Positions 1 through 8,830 of a stretch of DNA of 64,000 nucleotides are shown here, piece after piece. Position 1 is the stretch's first letter. Each line of letters opens with the position of its first letter. The notes beneath the pieces were generated by a model, which saw only the letters and a list, made by a program, of their open reading frames with translations, was not told where the DNA came from and searched no databases. The translations under genes and the position numbers were made by a program. Source of the stretch: Brevundimonas subvibrioides (GTDB taxonomy: Bacteria > Pseudomonadota > Alphaproteobacteria > Caulobacterales > Caulobacteraceae); assembly GCF_002280785.1 (NCBI RefSeq), contig NZ_NCEQ01000002.1, positions 1 through 64,000 on the forward strand, read 5' to 3'.

Positions 1-1
1 G

Positions 2-679
2 ATCACCCGCGACGTCTCGGGCGAGGGCGTGCAGCAGGCCCTGCTGAAGATCATGGAAGGCACCGTCGCCTCCGTGCCTCCGCAAGGCGGCCGCAAACAT
101 CCGCAGCAGGAGTTCCTGCAGGTCGACACCGCCAACATCCTGTTCATCGTCGGCGGCGCCTTCGCCGGCCTGGAAAAGGTGATCTCTGCCCGCGGGGCAG
201 GGGCCTCGATCGGCTTCGGCGCCAAGGTGTCGAACGTCGATGAACGCCGCACCGGCGACATCCTCAAGGGTGTCGAGCCGGACGATTTGATGCGTTTCGG
301 CCTGATCCCGGAGTTCATCGGCCGTCTGCCCGTCCTGGCTACGCTGGAGGACCTCGACGAGGAAGCCCTCGTCACCATCCTGACCGAGCCGAAGAACGCC
401 CTGGTCAAACAGTACAAGCGCCTGTTCGAGATGGAGAACGTGGCCCTGACCTTCACCGACGACGCGCTGAATGCGATCGCCAAGAAGGCCATCACCCGCA
501 AGACCGGCGCCCGCGGCCTGCGTTCCATCCTGGAAGGCATCCTGCTGGAGACGATGTTCGAACTGCCGACCTTCGAAGGCGTCGAGGAAGTCGTCGTCAA
601 TGCCGAGGTCATCGAGGGCAAGGCCCAGCCCCTGCTGATCTACGCCGAGAAGAAAAAGGCCGCCGACGGCGCCGCATAA
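2..679 (+). CDS. clpX: ATP-dependent Clp protease ATP-binding subunit ClpX (3' part, start outside window)
   Basis: The reading frame is open from base 2, so only the C-terminal 225 residues are present. ClpX is the AAA+ unfoldase that recognises tagged proteins and feeds them into the ClpP peptidase. The fragment starts at [15 protein letters not shown] and contains the [13 protein letters not shown] segment typical of ClpX, the IGFGAKV loop that docks on ClpP, and the sensor-2 KTGARGLRS motif near the end. Walker A and B and the zinc-binding domain would lie upstream of the window. A strong hairpin terminator follows at once, and lon lies further downstream, the usual clpP-clpX-lon order of alphaproteobacteria. 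Identification is secure. Confidence 0.97.
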   Translation: MTRDVSGEGVQQALLKIMEGTVASVPPQGGRKHPQQEFLQVDTANILFIVGGAFAGLEKVISARGAGASIGFGAKVSNVDERRTGDILKGVEPDDLMRFGLIPEFIGRLPVLATLEDLDEEALVTILTEPKNALVKQYKRLFEMENVALTFTDDALNAIAKKAITRKTGARGLRSILEGILLETMFELPTFEGVEEVVVNAEVIEGKAQPLLIYAEKKKAADGAA

Positions 680-701
680 GGCGGGTCGCAGGCAAGAGAA
701 C

Positions 702-734
702 AGGGGCAGGGCCTTCGCGGCTCCGCCCCTTTTT
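702..734 (+). terminator. Rho-independent terminator after clpX
   Basis: Bases 703-713 pair with 719-729 in an 11-bp stem with one mismatch and one G-T pair, closing on a TTCGC loop. Five T follow (730-734). It lies 23 bases after the clpX stop and would also separate clpX from the convergent small gene ending at 748. Confidence 0.85.
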
Positions 735-747
735 CATGTCCGATCGG

Positions 748-997
748 TCAGTTCGTCGGCGGCTTGGGATGGAGATTCGTCTCTTCCGCCGCCGTCTGGG
801 CCCGGGCGCGGGTCTCATCGGTCACCGGACCGACATCGGCTCCGGTCGGGCTGGGCGTCCGACCCCGCGCTGTCGGCGAACACCGCGTCGGCGCTCGCGG
901 CCGCGTCGTCGGCGGCCGGCCCAGGCTCGATGTCGCGGTTGCAGGCGGCCAGCGGCAGCAGGGATGCGGCCGCAGCCAGAGTGATGATCCTGTGCAA
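748..997 (-). pseudogene. Small lipoprotein gene with an apparent frameshift
   Basis: A TTG start at 997 has GGAAG six bases upstream. It opens MHRIITLAAAASLLPLAAC, a classic lipoprotein signal with lipobox LAAC, followed by an acidic Ala-rich segment (NRDIEPGPAADDAAAS). That frame then runs into Arg-rich nonsense and stops. The +1 frame over the same region instead ends in a natural-looking tail, GADVGPVTDETRARAQTAAE..PKPPTN, stopping at 748. Removing one base from the CCCC run at 863-866 (plus strand) joins the two halves into one protein of about 82 residues. Either a sequencing error or a real frameshift fits. The function is unknown; the product would be an envelope-anchored lipoprotein. 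Confidence 0.6.
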
Positions 998-1010
998 GAA
1001 GGTCTTCCAA

Positions 1011-1358
1011 TCTCGGTCAATGTTGCGTCCGCAACGGCTCCGGTTGGGTTCGGCGGCTGATCGTGAATGAGGCTGCGGCGCACAGGCCACAGGGGTCTGT
1101 GTGGTCTCATTGCCCCGGAATGCGCCTGCGGAGGTCGTCCGACCCCGGACGGCTCGGTGTCTGCACGGTTCGTGCAGCTTGACCGTCGCTTCGCGCATCT
1201 GTGCATCGTCCCGTGGCGACGCTTGAACCCCGGGGCCAAGGGGCCACATACTCACATGAACGCCGTCGGAATCGACGGGCCTCTCCAGGGTGTCGCTGCA
1301 TATCGCGGGGCGTCAGGGGCGGGCGGACCGGAGATGATCGAAGGTCCAGGAGCGCATT
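1011..1358. other. Intergenic region upstream of lon
   Basis: No ORF here looks coding. It contains a 14-bp palindrome at 1022-1035 (GTTGCG, two bases, CGCAAC) just upstream of the minus-strand lipoprotein gene, a weak nested hairpin at 1066-1111 (AATGAG paired with CTCATT), and the possible heat-shock promoter of lon. The lon ribosome binding site AGGAG is at 1348-1352. Confidence 0.5.
1222..1251 (+). promoter_or_regulatory. Possible sigma-32 (heat-shock) promoter of lon
   Basis: CTTGAA at 1222-1227 and CCACAT at 1244-1249, spaced by 16 bases, resemble the RpoH pair CTTGAA / CCCCAT. The site lies about 110 bases upstream of the lon ATG. lon is a known RpoH target in many proteobacteria, which makes the match more credible, but the -10 has one departure from consensus and the spacer is slightly long. 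Confidence 0.45.
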
Positions 1359-3608
1359 ATGTTTGAGAGTAAAATTCTGCCCGTCCTGCCTCTGCGGGAC
1401 ATCGTCGTCTTCCCCCATATGGTCGTGCCGCTCTTTGTAGGGCGCGAGAAATCCGTGCGGGCGCTCGACGAGATCATGAAGGGTGAAAAGCAGATCCTGC
1501 TGGCCACCCAGAAGAACAGCGTCGATGACGATCCGTCGCCGGACGCCATCTATCCGGTCGGCGTGCTCGCCACCGTGCTGCAACTGCTGAAGCTGCCGGA
1601 CGGCACCGTGAAGGTCCTCGTCGAGGGCAAGGGCCGCGCCCGCCTGACCCGTTTCACCGACCGCGAGGAGTATTTCGAGGCCGAGGCCGTCGAGATCGAG
1701 GACGACCTGGGTGAACCCGCCCAGGCCGAGGCCCTGCTGCGCGCCGTGGTCGAACAGTTCGAATCCTATGTGAAGCTGAACAAGAAGGTGCCCCCCGAGG
1801 CCCTCAGTTCCATCCCCCAGATCACCGATGCGTCCAAGCTGGCCGACAGCGTGGCGGCCCATCTGTCCGTCAAGATCGCCGACAAGCAGAGCCTGCTGGA
1901 AACCATCGCCGTGCCCGCCCGTCTGGAGAAGGTCTATGGCCTGATGGAGGGCGAGATATCCGTCCTGCAGGTCGAGAAGAAGATCCGCTCGCGCGTGAAG
2001 CGCCAGATGGAGAAGACCCAGCGCGAATATTATCTGAACGAGCAGATGAAGGCGATCCAGGTGGTCCGGAACTACCTCGACTGGCTGCTCGCGATTCCGT
2101 GGGGCAAGACCAAGCAGAAGGCCATCGACCTGAACAAGGCCGAGGCCATTCTCGAGGAGGACCACTACGGCCTCGAGAAGGTCAAGGAACGGATCATCGA
2201 GTATCTGGCGGTGCAGGCGCGCACCAACAGCCTCAAGGGCCCGATCCTGTGCCTTGTCGGCCCTCCGGGCGTCGGCAAGACCTCGCTGGCCAAGTCGATC
2301 GCCAAGGCGACCGGTCGTGAATACGTCCGCATGTCCCTGGGAGGGATGCGCGACGAGGCCGAGATCCGCGGTCACCGCCGGACCTATATCGGTTCGATGC
2401 CGGGCAAGATCATCCAGTCGATGAAGAAGGTGAAGACGACCAACGCCTTCATCCTGCTGGACGAGATCGACAAGCTGGGCGCTGACTGGAGGGGTGATCC
2501 GTCCTCGGCCCTGCTGGAGGTGCTGGATCCGGCGCAGAACAATGCGTTCGGCGACCACTATCTGGAGGTCGACTACGACCTGTCGAACATCATGTTCGTC
2601 ACCACGGCCAACAGCCTGAACATGCCTCAGCCCCTGATCGACCGGATGGAGATCATCCGGGTCAGCGGCTACACCGAGGATGAGAAGGTCGAGATCGCCA
2701 AGCGTCACGTCCTGCCCAAGGTCACGTCCGACAACGGCCTGACGCCGGCGGAGTTCGTGGTGCCCGACGAACAGATCCGCGACCTGATCCGCTACTACAC
2801 CCGGGAGGCCGGGGTGCGGTCGCTGGAGCGCGCTCTGGGCGGCCTGGCCCGCAAGGCCGTGCGCGAGATGTCCAAGGAAGGCACGACCACGATCACGGTC
2901 GATGCCGAGAAGCTGGCCAAGTACGCGGGTGTTCAGAAGTTCCGCTATGGCGAGACGGACGAGGAGGATCAGGTCGGCATCGTCACAGGCCTGGCCTGGA
3001 CCGAGTTCGGCGGCGAAATCCTGACCATCGAGGCGATCAAGATGCCGGGCCGCGGTCGCATGACCGTCACCGGCAACCTGAAAGAGGTGATGAAGGAGTC
3101 GATCTCCGCCGCCGCCTCCTACGTCCGGGCGCGCTCGCTCAGCTTCGGCGTCAAGCCGCCGGTGTTCGAGAAGACCGACATCCACGTCCACGTTCCGGAC
3201 GGCGCCACGCCCAAGGACGGCCCTTCCGCCGGCGTCGCCATGACCGTGGCCATGGTCTCGGTCCTGACCGGCGTGCCGATCCGCAAGGATATCGCCATGA
3301 CGGGCGAGATCACCCTGCGGGGTCGTGTCACGGCCATCGGCGGCCTGAAGGAGAAGCTGCTCGCGGCCCTGCGCTCCGGCGTCAAGACCGTGCTGATCCC
3401 GCAGGAGAACGAAAAGGACCTCGCTGACGTGCCCGACAACGTGAAGGGCGCGCTGGAGATCATCCCGATCTCGACGGCTGACGAGGCGCTGAAGTGGGCC
3501 CTGACCGGCTCCCTGACCGCCGTCGAGTGGGACGAGGTGGCCGAGCCGCTGAACCCCGGTCCGACCCCGCCCCCGGCGGTCGATGGATCGACCGTCGTCA
3601 GCCACTGA
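1359..3608 (+). CDS. lon: Lon protease (EC 3.4.21.53) with an internal in-frame deletion
   Basis: Lon is the cytoplasmic ATP-dependent serine protease that degrades damaged and regulatory proteins. The 749 residues show the N-terminal [15 protein letters not shown] substrate domain, Walker A GPPGVGKT (301-308), Walker B FILLDEID, and the Ser-Lys protease with DGPSAG (Ser623) and GGLKEK (Lys666). The start has AGGAG at 1348-1352. Odd: homologues are about 785-800 residues. Here [11 protein letters not shown] (ending Gln234) is joined directly to [10 protein letters not shown] (Val235), omitting about 51 residues (the KELG...MSPMSAEAT segment) of the helical region before the AAA+ domain. The frame is intact on both sides. 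All catalytic motifs remain, so some ATPase or peptidase activity is possible, but substrate engagement or hexamer function may be altered. Confidence 0.97.
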   Translation: MFESKILPVLPLRDIVVFPHMVVPLFVGREKSVRALDEIMKGEKQILLATQKNSVDDDPSPDAIYPVGVLATVLQLLKLPDGTVKVLVEGKGRARLTRFTDREEYFEAEAVEIEDDLGEPAQAEALLRAVVEQFESYVKLNKKVPPEALSSIPQITDASKLADSVAAHLSVKIADKQSLLETIAVPARLEKVYGLMEGEISVLQVEKKIRSRVKRQMEKTQREYYLNEQMKAIQVVRNYLDWLLAIPWGKTKQKAIDLNKAEAILEEDHYGLEKVKERIIEYLAVQARTNSLKGPILCLVGPPGVGKTSLAKSIAKATGREYVRMSLGGMRDEAEIRGHRRTYIGSMPGKIIQSMKKVKTTNAFILLDEIDKLGADWRGDPSSALLEVLDPAQNNAFGDHYLEVDYDLSNIMFVTTANSLNMPQPLIDRMEIIRVSGYTEDEKVEIAKRHVLPKVTSDNGLTPAEFVVPDEQIRDLIRYYTREAGVRSLERALGGLARKAVREMSKEGTTTITVDAEKLAKYAGVQKFRYGETDEEDQVGIVTGLAWTEFGGEILTIEAIKMPGRGRMTVTGNLKEVMKESISAAASYVRARSLSFGVKPPVFEKTDIHVHVPDGATPKDGPSAGVAMTVAMVSVLTGVPIRKDIAMTGEITLRGRVTAIGGLKEKLLAALRSGVKTVLIPQENEKDLADVPDNVKGALEIIPISTADEALKWALTGSLTAVEWDEVAEPLNPGPTPPPAVDGSTVVSH

Positions 3609-3616
3609 CCTGAACA

Positions 3617-3650
3617 GCCTCCCCGCCAACCGGCGGGGAGGCTTTTCTTT
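3617..3650 (+). terminator. Rho-independent terminator after lon
   Basis: Perfect 11-bp stem (3617-3627 with 3632-3642), loop AACC, then TTTTCTTT. It starts eight bases after the lon stop. Confidence 0.95.
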
Positions 3651-3702
3651 GCCTGAAGCGGGTTGAACCCGAAGCGCTCGCCGGGCACTTAGACGTCGTG
3701 GA

Positions 3703-3779
3703 GGGCGGCTAGCTCAGCTGGTCAGAGCATCTCGTTTACACCGAGAGGGTCGGCGGTTCGAACCCGTCGCCGCCTACCA
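3703..3779 (+). tRNA. tRNA-Val (anticodon TAC)
   Basis: Seventy-seven bases fold into a full cloverleaf. The acceptor GGGCGGC pairs with GCCGCCT, the D-arm is TAGCTCAGCTGGTCAGAGCA, the anticodon stem is TCTCG/CGAGA with loop TTTACAC (anticodon TAC at 3737-3739), and the T-loop is TTCGAAC. The 3' ACCA is encoded. It reads GTA and related valine codons. Confidence 0.96.
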
Positions 3780-3860
3780 CGTCCTTCGTCAGTTGACCGA
3801 TCGTCGTTTTCGCTCTCTTCTCGCCGCGCGCTGTCAGGCGCGAGAAGGAAGGGGACTGAC

Positions 3861-4229
3861 ATGATCCATCTGATTGCAGCCTTGGCGCTGGTGGGCGCCG
3901 ACGAACCGGCCATGCCGCTGCTCGATCCGTCCTGCATGGCTGCCGTGGCCTGGGTCGTCGACCCCGAGGCCAAACCGATCCAGATCTTCGGTTGTCGAGA
4001 GGCTTCAGAGATTCCGGCGCCCGACGCCAATGGTTGGGTCCGCCATAACATCGCGGGCGGCGGCTACGTCTGGGCGAAGATGGGAGCCGTCAATGCGGAC
4101 TCCGTCTGGACTTTCCAGGTTCAGTACAACGGAGGCGGCTCGGGTACGTTCGAGTACGTCGTCCACGGCGAGCCCGACATGAAAGGCATCATCCAGTCGC
4201 CCAAGGTCGAGGCCCTGCCGGGCGACTGA
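3861..4229 (+). CDS. Small secreted protein of unknown function
   Basis: 122 residues, with a strong AAGGAAGGGGA ribosome site upstream of the ATG. The N-terminus (MIHLIAALALVGADEPA) looks like a short Sec signal without a lipobox. The mature part has two Cys (in DPSCMA and FGCREA) that could form a disulfide, and a Gly- and aromatic-rich middle (GGGYVWAKMG, QYNGGGSG). I do not recognise a family. It stands alone between tRNA-Val and the convergent autotransporter, six bases from the end of the latter. Confidence 0.7.
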   Translation: MIHLIAALALVGADEPAMPLLDPSCMAAVAWVVDPEAKPIQIFGCREASEIPAPDANGWVRHNIAGGGYVWAKMGAVNADSVWTFQVQYNGGGSGTFEYVVHGEPDMKGIIQSPKVEALPGD

Positions 4230-4235
4230 GCCCGA

Positions 4236-7200
4236 TCAGAACCGGAAGCTGGCCCGCAGCAGCAGGGTGTAGCGGACGTAGTCCTCGATCATTTCGGCAT
4301 CGGCGCTGATGGAAATCTTGCCGAGGTCGTTGCCGACGCTGAGGTGGAAGCCGGCGATCGGGCCGCCGCCTTCGATCGAGTCGGGCGTCAGGGTGAAGGC
4401 CGAGCCGCCAGAGGCGAAGCGGGCGATGGTCTCGCCCGGATCGACCGAGAAGTTCTGACGCCAGCCCAGGCGAACCTCGGGGCGGATCCAGCCGTCCTCA
4501 CCGAAGCCGTAGCCGATGTTCACGGCAGCGACGCCGGTGAACATGTGGCCGTTGCGGTCTTCGATATTCAGGTTGAAGCCGGGTTCGGCGCCCGCTTCGG
4601 TATGGGCGTCTTCGTTGAGCGAGAAATACTCGGCATAGGCTTCAGGCCGGATGCTGAGACGGCCGAAATTCTTCTCGTAGGAAGCGCCGCCGCCCAGCGA
4701 CAGCGTGAAGCCGTTCCAGCTGGAGGTGTTGATGAGGTTGATGTTCTCCGTGACCAGCTGGCGCGTGGAATCGAAGGTGGCGTAGCCGCCCGCCGCCCGC
4801 GCCCAGGTGCTCCAGGCCTGGCCCTGGGCCCGCCAGTAGAGACCGAGCTCGACGAGGTTGGCGGACAGGATTTCCTCGGCCTCGGCCTCGGGATCCTCGA
4901 TGTCCGACGAGGTGAAGGCCAACGACACGCCGATGGCGCCCAGGCCCGTACCGCGCTCGATACCGCCGGCGACGCCGAAGCCCTCGGAGCGGAAGCCGTA
5001 GGTGTCGGTCTTGTCCTTGTCGGCGTAGAAATTGATCTCCTGCAGCCAGGCGCTGGTGGCGCCGGGCTCGACCGTGGCGTTGCGGCCGCTCAGGGCGCGG
5101 GTGACCGCGTCCACGCCGGACGCCAGCGAAAGCAGCGGGCCGCCCGAATGATCCGGCAGCAGCTGCTCGTACAGGTTGATGAAGCCTTCGCGGCCGGTTT
5201 GCGAGATAAAGGCGTCGCGCAGCGCGGTGCTGGAGCTCAACGCCCCGTAGAAGGAGTCGAAGATCTGGGCCTCGACCGGGATCAGATTCGCTTCGGCGGC
5301 CGTGCGGCGACGGGCATCGATATAGACGTCGCCGGCGGCCACATCGGCGCCGGCGCTGACCACGTAAAGATAAGGCGAGTTCGCCTGCACGGCCGTCTGG
5401 TCGATCGTGCCGAGGATCAGGGTGTTGGCGTCGATGACGGTGAACCGCCGGGGCCCTGTGAGCAGCGAGTTGAACCGCACGCCCAGGCCGGCGCCGGTCG
5501 CCAGATTGGCGGTGCCGTTGACGCGGAAGCCGGCGCTGGTCGAGGTCGCGGGATCGACCGTGACGATCAGATCGCCCGCCGCGCCGACGTTCAGGCTGGT
5601 GACACTGGTGCGGGTCAACTGGCGCGCATCCAGCGTGCCGTTGGTCACATTGATGTCCAGGCGGCCGTCGGTGTCGGTGATCGCGCCGGTCAGGATGCCG
5701 CCGCCCGTGATGGTCAGCCGGTCCGCGCCGGCGCCGAACGAGACGTCGCCGGTCATGAAGCCATTTTCGAGGTTCAGGGTGTCGGCGCCCGAGCCGAAGC
5801 GAACGGCGCCGATCAACACGGGCTCGTTCGAATCCGTCACTCCGTCGCCGTCAGTGTCGGGATCGGTCGTCGAGGGCGTGCTGGTCTCGCCGTACTGGCG
5901 ATAGGTGACGCCCGTGGTGTTGGCGGAGACGTCGATCGCCGTCACCGTGCCGGTGAGCGCGGCGCCGGCCGTATTGGGAGCCAGCGCCGCCGTGATGGAG
6001 CCGGCGTTCTGAATCGAGGTCAGGGTGCCCGACTGGTCGCGGATCGCGTTGACGTTGGAAATGCCGCCGCCCGCCGTGGCCAGGATCGCGCCATTGTTGA
6101 ACAGGATGGGCAGGTTGGCGCCGGCCCCGATGTTGACGCCCGTCGTCGGTGAGTTGGCCAGTTCGCTGGACACGCCCGCCGTGATCGTTCCGATATTGTC
6201 GAAACGCGGGGTGGTGACGCCGGCGCCGATCGACACGGCGGTCGCGCCGCCGCCGCGGCCCAGGGCCGTGATGGAGCCTTCGTTGCGAACACCGCCGGCG
6301 ATGGCGACGGTCTGCCCGCCCGCGACGCCCAGCTGCATGGCCAGGCCAGTGATGTTGTTATAGACGCCGTCGCCGGTGATCACGCCGCGATTGATCAGGC
6401 CGTAGTTGGTGGTCGCGGTCGTTCCGGCGGCGCCCAGGGTAATGCCCCGCGTGGAGGATCCGACGGTCAGGGCCGCGCCGCCGCCGTAGCTGTTGATGAC
6501 CGAGCTGTTCTCCGACAGGTCGGCGACGCCGTCGCCGTCCTCGTCGGTTGTGGTCGAGTTCGTGGCGACGTCCGTGATCAGGTCCGCCGGCCGGACATCC
6601 AGCACAACGCCGCGGGCGACGTTGCCGCCGATGACGACGGCCGAGCCGCCCTGCAGCAGGTCGTCGGCGTCGAGCAGGGCGAGGGCGGTGTCGCCGGGGC
6701 GGGTGGTGTAGCGATAGCCGGTCGCGGCCATGTCGCCCTGAAGTGTCAGGCGCCCGCCGATGTCGCCCTGGATGTTGACCGCGTTGACGCCGAGGCCCTG
6801 AGCCGTGACAGGACCGCCAAGATTGACCGCCCCGGAGACGTTGCCCGTCTGGGAATAGGCGATGGCGTTGTCGCCCACGGCGCGCAGCGAGCCATAGGTG
6901 GTGACTGTGCCGGTCAGGGCGCGTTCGATCGAGATGGCGCGCGAATTGGCGCCTTCGGCCAGGATCGCGCCGCTGCTCTCGACCAGGATGTTGCCGGTCA
7001 GGGCCGTGGCGCCGACCAGACGCAGGCCGTAGCGGTTGGAACCGGCCGCGATCGGGCCGTCCAGATCGCCGTCGCTGTCCGTGTCGGTATAGGTGTCAAT
7101 GTTGTCGGTGACCGTGATGGTCCCGCCGATGGTGATGTTCGCTGCGGTCGCGCCGGGCCCGACCAGGATCGCGGTCGATCCGTCGGCCGAGTTGGCCATC

Positions 7201-7439
7201 GTGATATTGGTGCCGCTGTCCAGATCGATGTTGTTGTTCGAATCGACCGTGATCGCCGCCCCGGTGTTCACGGCGATGGACCCGCCGGTGCCGAGGCGGA
7301 TGTCGTCGCGCGCCGTACCGGTGGCCAGAGAGGTGACGATGGGCGTCGTGCGGGCGGTCGAAATCACGACCTCGGCATGCGCTCCTGCGGCCGTCATCAG
7401 AGGGGCAAGCGCCACCGCGGTCGCAAGCAGTCTACGCAT
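4236..7439 (-). CDS. Autotransporter (type Va) with beta-helical passenger and C-terminal barrel
   Basis: 1067 residues. The ATG at 7439 was chosen because it opens a clean signal peptide (MRRLLATAVALAPLMTAAGAHA) and has GGGGTGA upstream; an in-frame ATG at 7514 would put 25 odd residues before it. The passenger (to about residue 750) is a Gly/Thr/Ala/Asn-rich repetitive region of beta-helix type (VNTGAAITVDSNNNIDLDSG and similar). Three Asp-rich calcium-binding-like motifs sit near residues 117, 304 and 531 (TDSDGDLD, DEDGDGVAD, DTDGDGVTD). The last 280 or so residues form an autotransporter barrel domain and end in the outer-membrane signature ASFRF. The product is probably displayed on the cell surface; its ligand is unknown. 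Confidence 0.88.
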   Translation of the reverse strand: MRRLLATAVALAPLMTAAGAHAEVVISTARTTPIVTSLATGTARDDIRLGTGGSIAVNTGAAITVDSNNNIDLDSGTNITMANSADGSTAILVGPGATAANITIGGTITVTDNIDTYTDTDSDGDLDGPIAAGSNRYGLRLVGATALTGNILVESSGAILAEGANSRAISIERALTGTVTTYGSLRAVGDNAIAYSQTGNVSGAVNLGGPVTAQGLGVNAVNIQGDIGGRLTLQGDMAATGYRYTTRPGDTALALLDADDLLQGGSAVVIGGNVARGVVLDVRPADLITDVATNSTTTDEDGDGVADLSENSSVINSYGGGAALTVGSSTRGITLGAAGTTATTNYGLINRGVITGDGVYNNITGLAMQLGVAGGQTVAIAGGVRNEGSITALGRGGGATAVSIGAGVTTPRFDNIGTITAGVSSELANSPTTGVNIGAGANLPILFNNGAILATAGGGISNVNAIRDQSGTLTSIQNAGSITAALAPNTAGAALTGTVTAIDVSANTTGVTYRQYGETSTPSTTDPDTDGDGVTDSNEPVLIGAVRFGSGADTLNLENGFMTGDVSFGAGADRLTITGGGILTGAITDTDGRLDINVTNGTLDARQLTRTSVTSLNVGAAGDLIVTVDPATSTSAGFRVNGTANLATGAGLGVRFNSLLTGPRRFTVIDANTLILGTIDQTAVQANSPYLYVVSAGADVAAGDVYIDARRRTAAEANLIPVEAQIFDSFYGALSSSTALRDAFISQTGREGFINLYEQLLPDHSGGPLLSLASGVDAVTRALSGRNATVEPGATSAWLQEINFYADKDKTDTYGFRSEGFGVAGGIERGTGLGAIGVSLAFTSSDIEDPEAEAEEILSANLVELGLYWRAQGQAWSTWARAAGGYATFDSTRQLVTENINLINTSSWNGFTLSLGGGASYEKNFGRLSIRPEAYAEYFSLNEDAHTEAGAEPGFNLNIEDRNGHMFTGVAAVNIGYGFGEDGWIRPEVRLGWRQNFSVDPGETIARFASGGSAFTLTPDSIEGGGPIAGFHLSVGNDLGKISISADAEMIEDYVRYTLLLRASFRF

Positions 7440-7603
7440 TCGAGAAATCACCCCAAGTGGACACGCGCACGGGCGTCGGGCGCCTTCTAACAGGGGCGTC
7501 GCGACCTGTCTCAAGTTTCGCGAATTTGAGGCGAATGCAAGGCCGAAAGCGATGTGTCGGGTGATCGGAGGTCACTGAAAGCGTTGCGTCGCGGTCTGAA
7601 AAG

Positions 7604-7622
7604 TGATATCATTTATATATCA
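7604..7622. promoter_or_regulatory. Inverted repeat upstream of the SPFH/RHH pair (candidate operator)
   Basis: TGATAT (7604-7609) is repeated inverted as ATATCA (7617-7622), and TGATATCA at 7604-7611 is itself palindromic. This AT-rich patch is sharply different from its GC-rich surroundings and ends just before the AGGAGG ribosome site (7625-7630) of the SPFH gene. The downstream gene pair includes a ribbon-helix-helix protein, so autoregulation at this site is a reasonable inference. The AT-rich part may also hold the -10 element. Confidence 0.5.
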
Positions 7623-7635
7623 ACAGGAGGGCGCA

Positions 7636-8532
7636 ATGACCGATCAACGCACAATCTCGCAGGAGCGGCCCGCACAGACCGCCAACGGCATACTGATGCT
7701 GCTGGTCGGGCTGGGCCTGATCGTTCTGGGGCCGGTCGCCGTGGCGCAAGGGCCTGAGATCGCCCTCTACGTCGTCGGCGGCATCGTCCTGGCGGTTATC
7801 GGCCTGTTCCTGCTGTGCGGCCTTTATGCACTGCAGCCGAACGAGGGCGCGGCCATCATGCTGTTCGGATCCTATCGCGGCACGGATCGGACGACCGGTC
7901 TGCGGTGGGTTCTGCCCTGGTACACACGCAAGAAGATTTCGCTTCGCGCCCGGAACGTCACCTCGGACAAGCTGAAGGTGAACGACAAGCGCGGCAGCCC
8001 GGTCGAAATCGCGGCCAATGTCGTGTGGCGCGTCGAGGATTCGGCCCAGGCCCTGTTCGATGTCGACGACTACCAGGCCTTCGTGAACATCCAGATCGAC
8101 ACGGGCCTGCGCGATATCGCCTCCCACTACGCCTATGACCACGGCGAGGAGCAGGACGGCGTCGAGCAGGAGCTGACCCTGCGCGCCGACGCCGAGGACG
8201 TGGCCGGACGCCTGCGCGACGAACTGGCCAACCGGGTCAGGGTGGCGGGCGTCGCCATCGACGAGGCCCGTCTGGCCCACCTGGCCTATGCGCCGGAAAT
8301 CGCCGGGGCCATGCTGCGTCGCCAGCAGGCCGAGGCCATCCTGTCCGCGCGTCGCCTGATCGTCCGCGGCGCGGTGGGCATGGTCGAAAGCGCGCTCAGG
8401 GATCTGGGCGAGCGCGAGGTCGTCCATCTGGACGAGGACCGCAAGGCCGCCATGGTCTCCAACCTGCTGGTCGTGCTGTGCGCGGACCGCGAGGCCCAGC
8501 CGGTGGTCAACACCGGCACCCTCTACGGCTAG
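7636..8532 (+). CDS. SPFH/Band 7 domain membrane protein
   Basis: 298 residues starting at the ATG preceded by AGGAGG; an ATG at 7603 lies before that site and is rejected. Two hydrophobic segments (about residues 18-36, [16 protein letters not shown], and 42-65, [21 protein letters not shown]) are followed by [18 protein letters not shown] and a Band 7 fold ([19 protein letters not shown], then a helical [17 protein letters not shown]). SPFH proteins form membrane scaffolds related to prohibitin and flotillin. The gene is followed after three bases by a small ribbon-helix-helix gene, a pairing known from other proteobacteria. The physiological role is not established. Confidence 0.9.
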   Translation: MTDQRTISQERPAQTANGILMLLVGLGLIVLGPVAVAQGPEIALYVVGGIVLAVIGLFLLCGLYALQPNEGAAIMLFGSYRGTDRTTGLRWVLPWYTRKKISLRARNVTSDKLKVNDKRGSPVEIAANVVWRVEDSAQALFDVDDYQAFVNIQIDTGLRDIASHYAYDHGEEQDGVEQELTLRADAEDVAGRLRDELANRVRVAGVAIDEARLAHLAYAPEIAGAMLRRQQAEAILSARRLIVRGAVGMVESALRDLGEREVVHLDEDRKAAMVSNLLVVLCADREAQPVVNTGTLYG

Positions 8533-8535
8533 GAC

Positions 8536-8718
8536 GTGGCGAGGGTCCGCAAACCCTTCCTGATGCGCGCCTCCGCGGGCGTGATGACGGCGGTCGAACG
8601 GCTGGCGGCGGCGGAGTTGCGCTCCGTCAACGCCCAGGTGGAGATTCTCCTGCGCGAGGCCCTGGCCCGCAGGGGGATCTCCACCCCGTCGCCGGGCGAT
8701 CCCGACGATCAGGCTTGA
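8536..8718 (+). CDS. Arc-type ribbon-helix-helix DNA-binding protein
   Basis: 60 residues, GTG start only three bases after the SPFH stop. The sequence MARVRKPFLMRASAGVMTAV opens with the beta-strand and continues ERLAAAELRSVNAQVEILLREAL, the pattern of Arc/MetJ-type dimeric repressors (strand, helix, turn with SVNAQ, helix). The C-terminus is short and polar. It probably binds DNA upstream of its own operon; the inverted repeat at 7604-7622 is the best candidate. It could instead be an orphan antitoxin, but no toxin is adjacent. Confidence 0.8.
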   Translation: MARVRKPFLMRASAGVMTAVERLAAAELRSVNAQVEILLREALARRGISTPSPGDPDDQA

Positions 8719-8830
8719 GCTTGACCGTCGGCGGGTCTACGGCCGCTTCATGGCCCGGCCCAAATCGTCCGCACGCATCGCAAAGTCCCGGACGCGCGTT
8801 CAGCCGCGGCAGTCCCCGGAGCACGACCCC

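Noticed and set aside
1107..3629. 840-codon open frame antisense to lon
   Set aside because: His/Arg/Gly/Asp-rich composition typical of the mirror frame of a high-GC gene; lon on the other strand is unambiguous.
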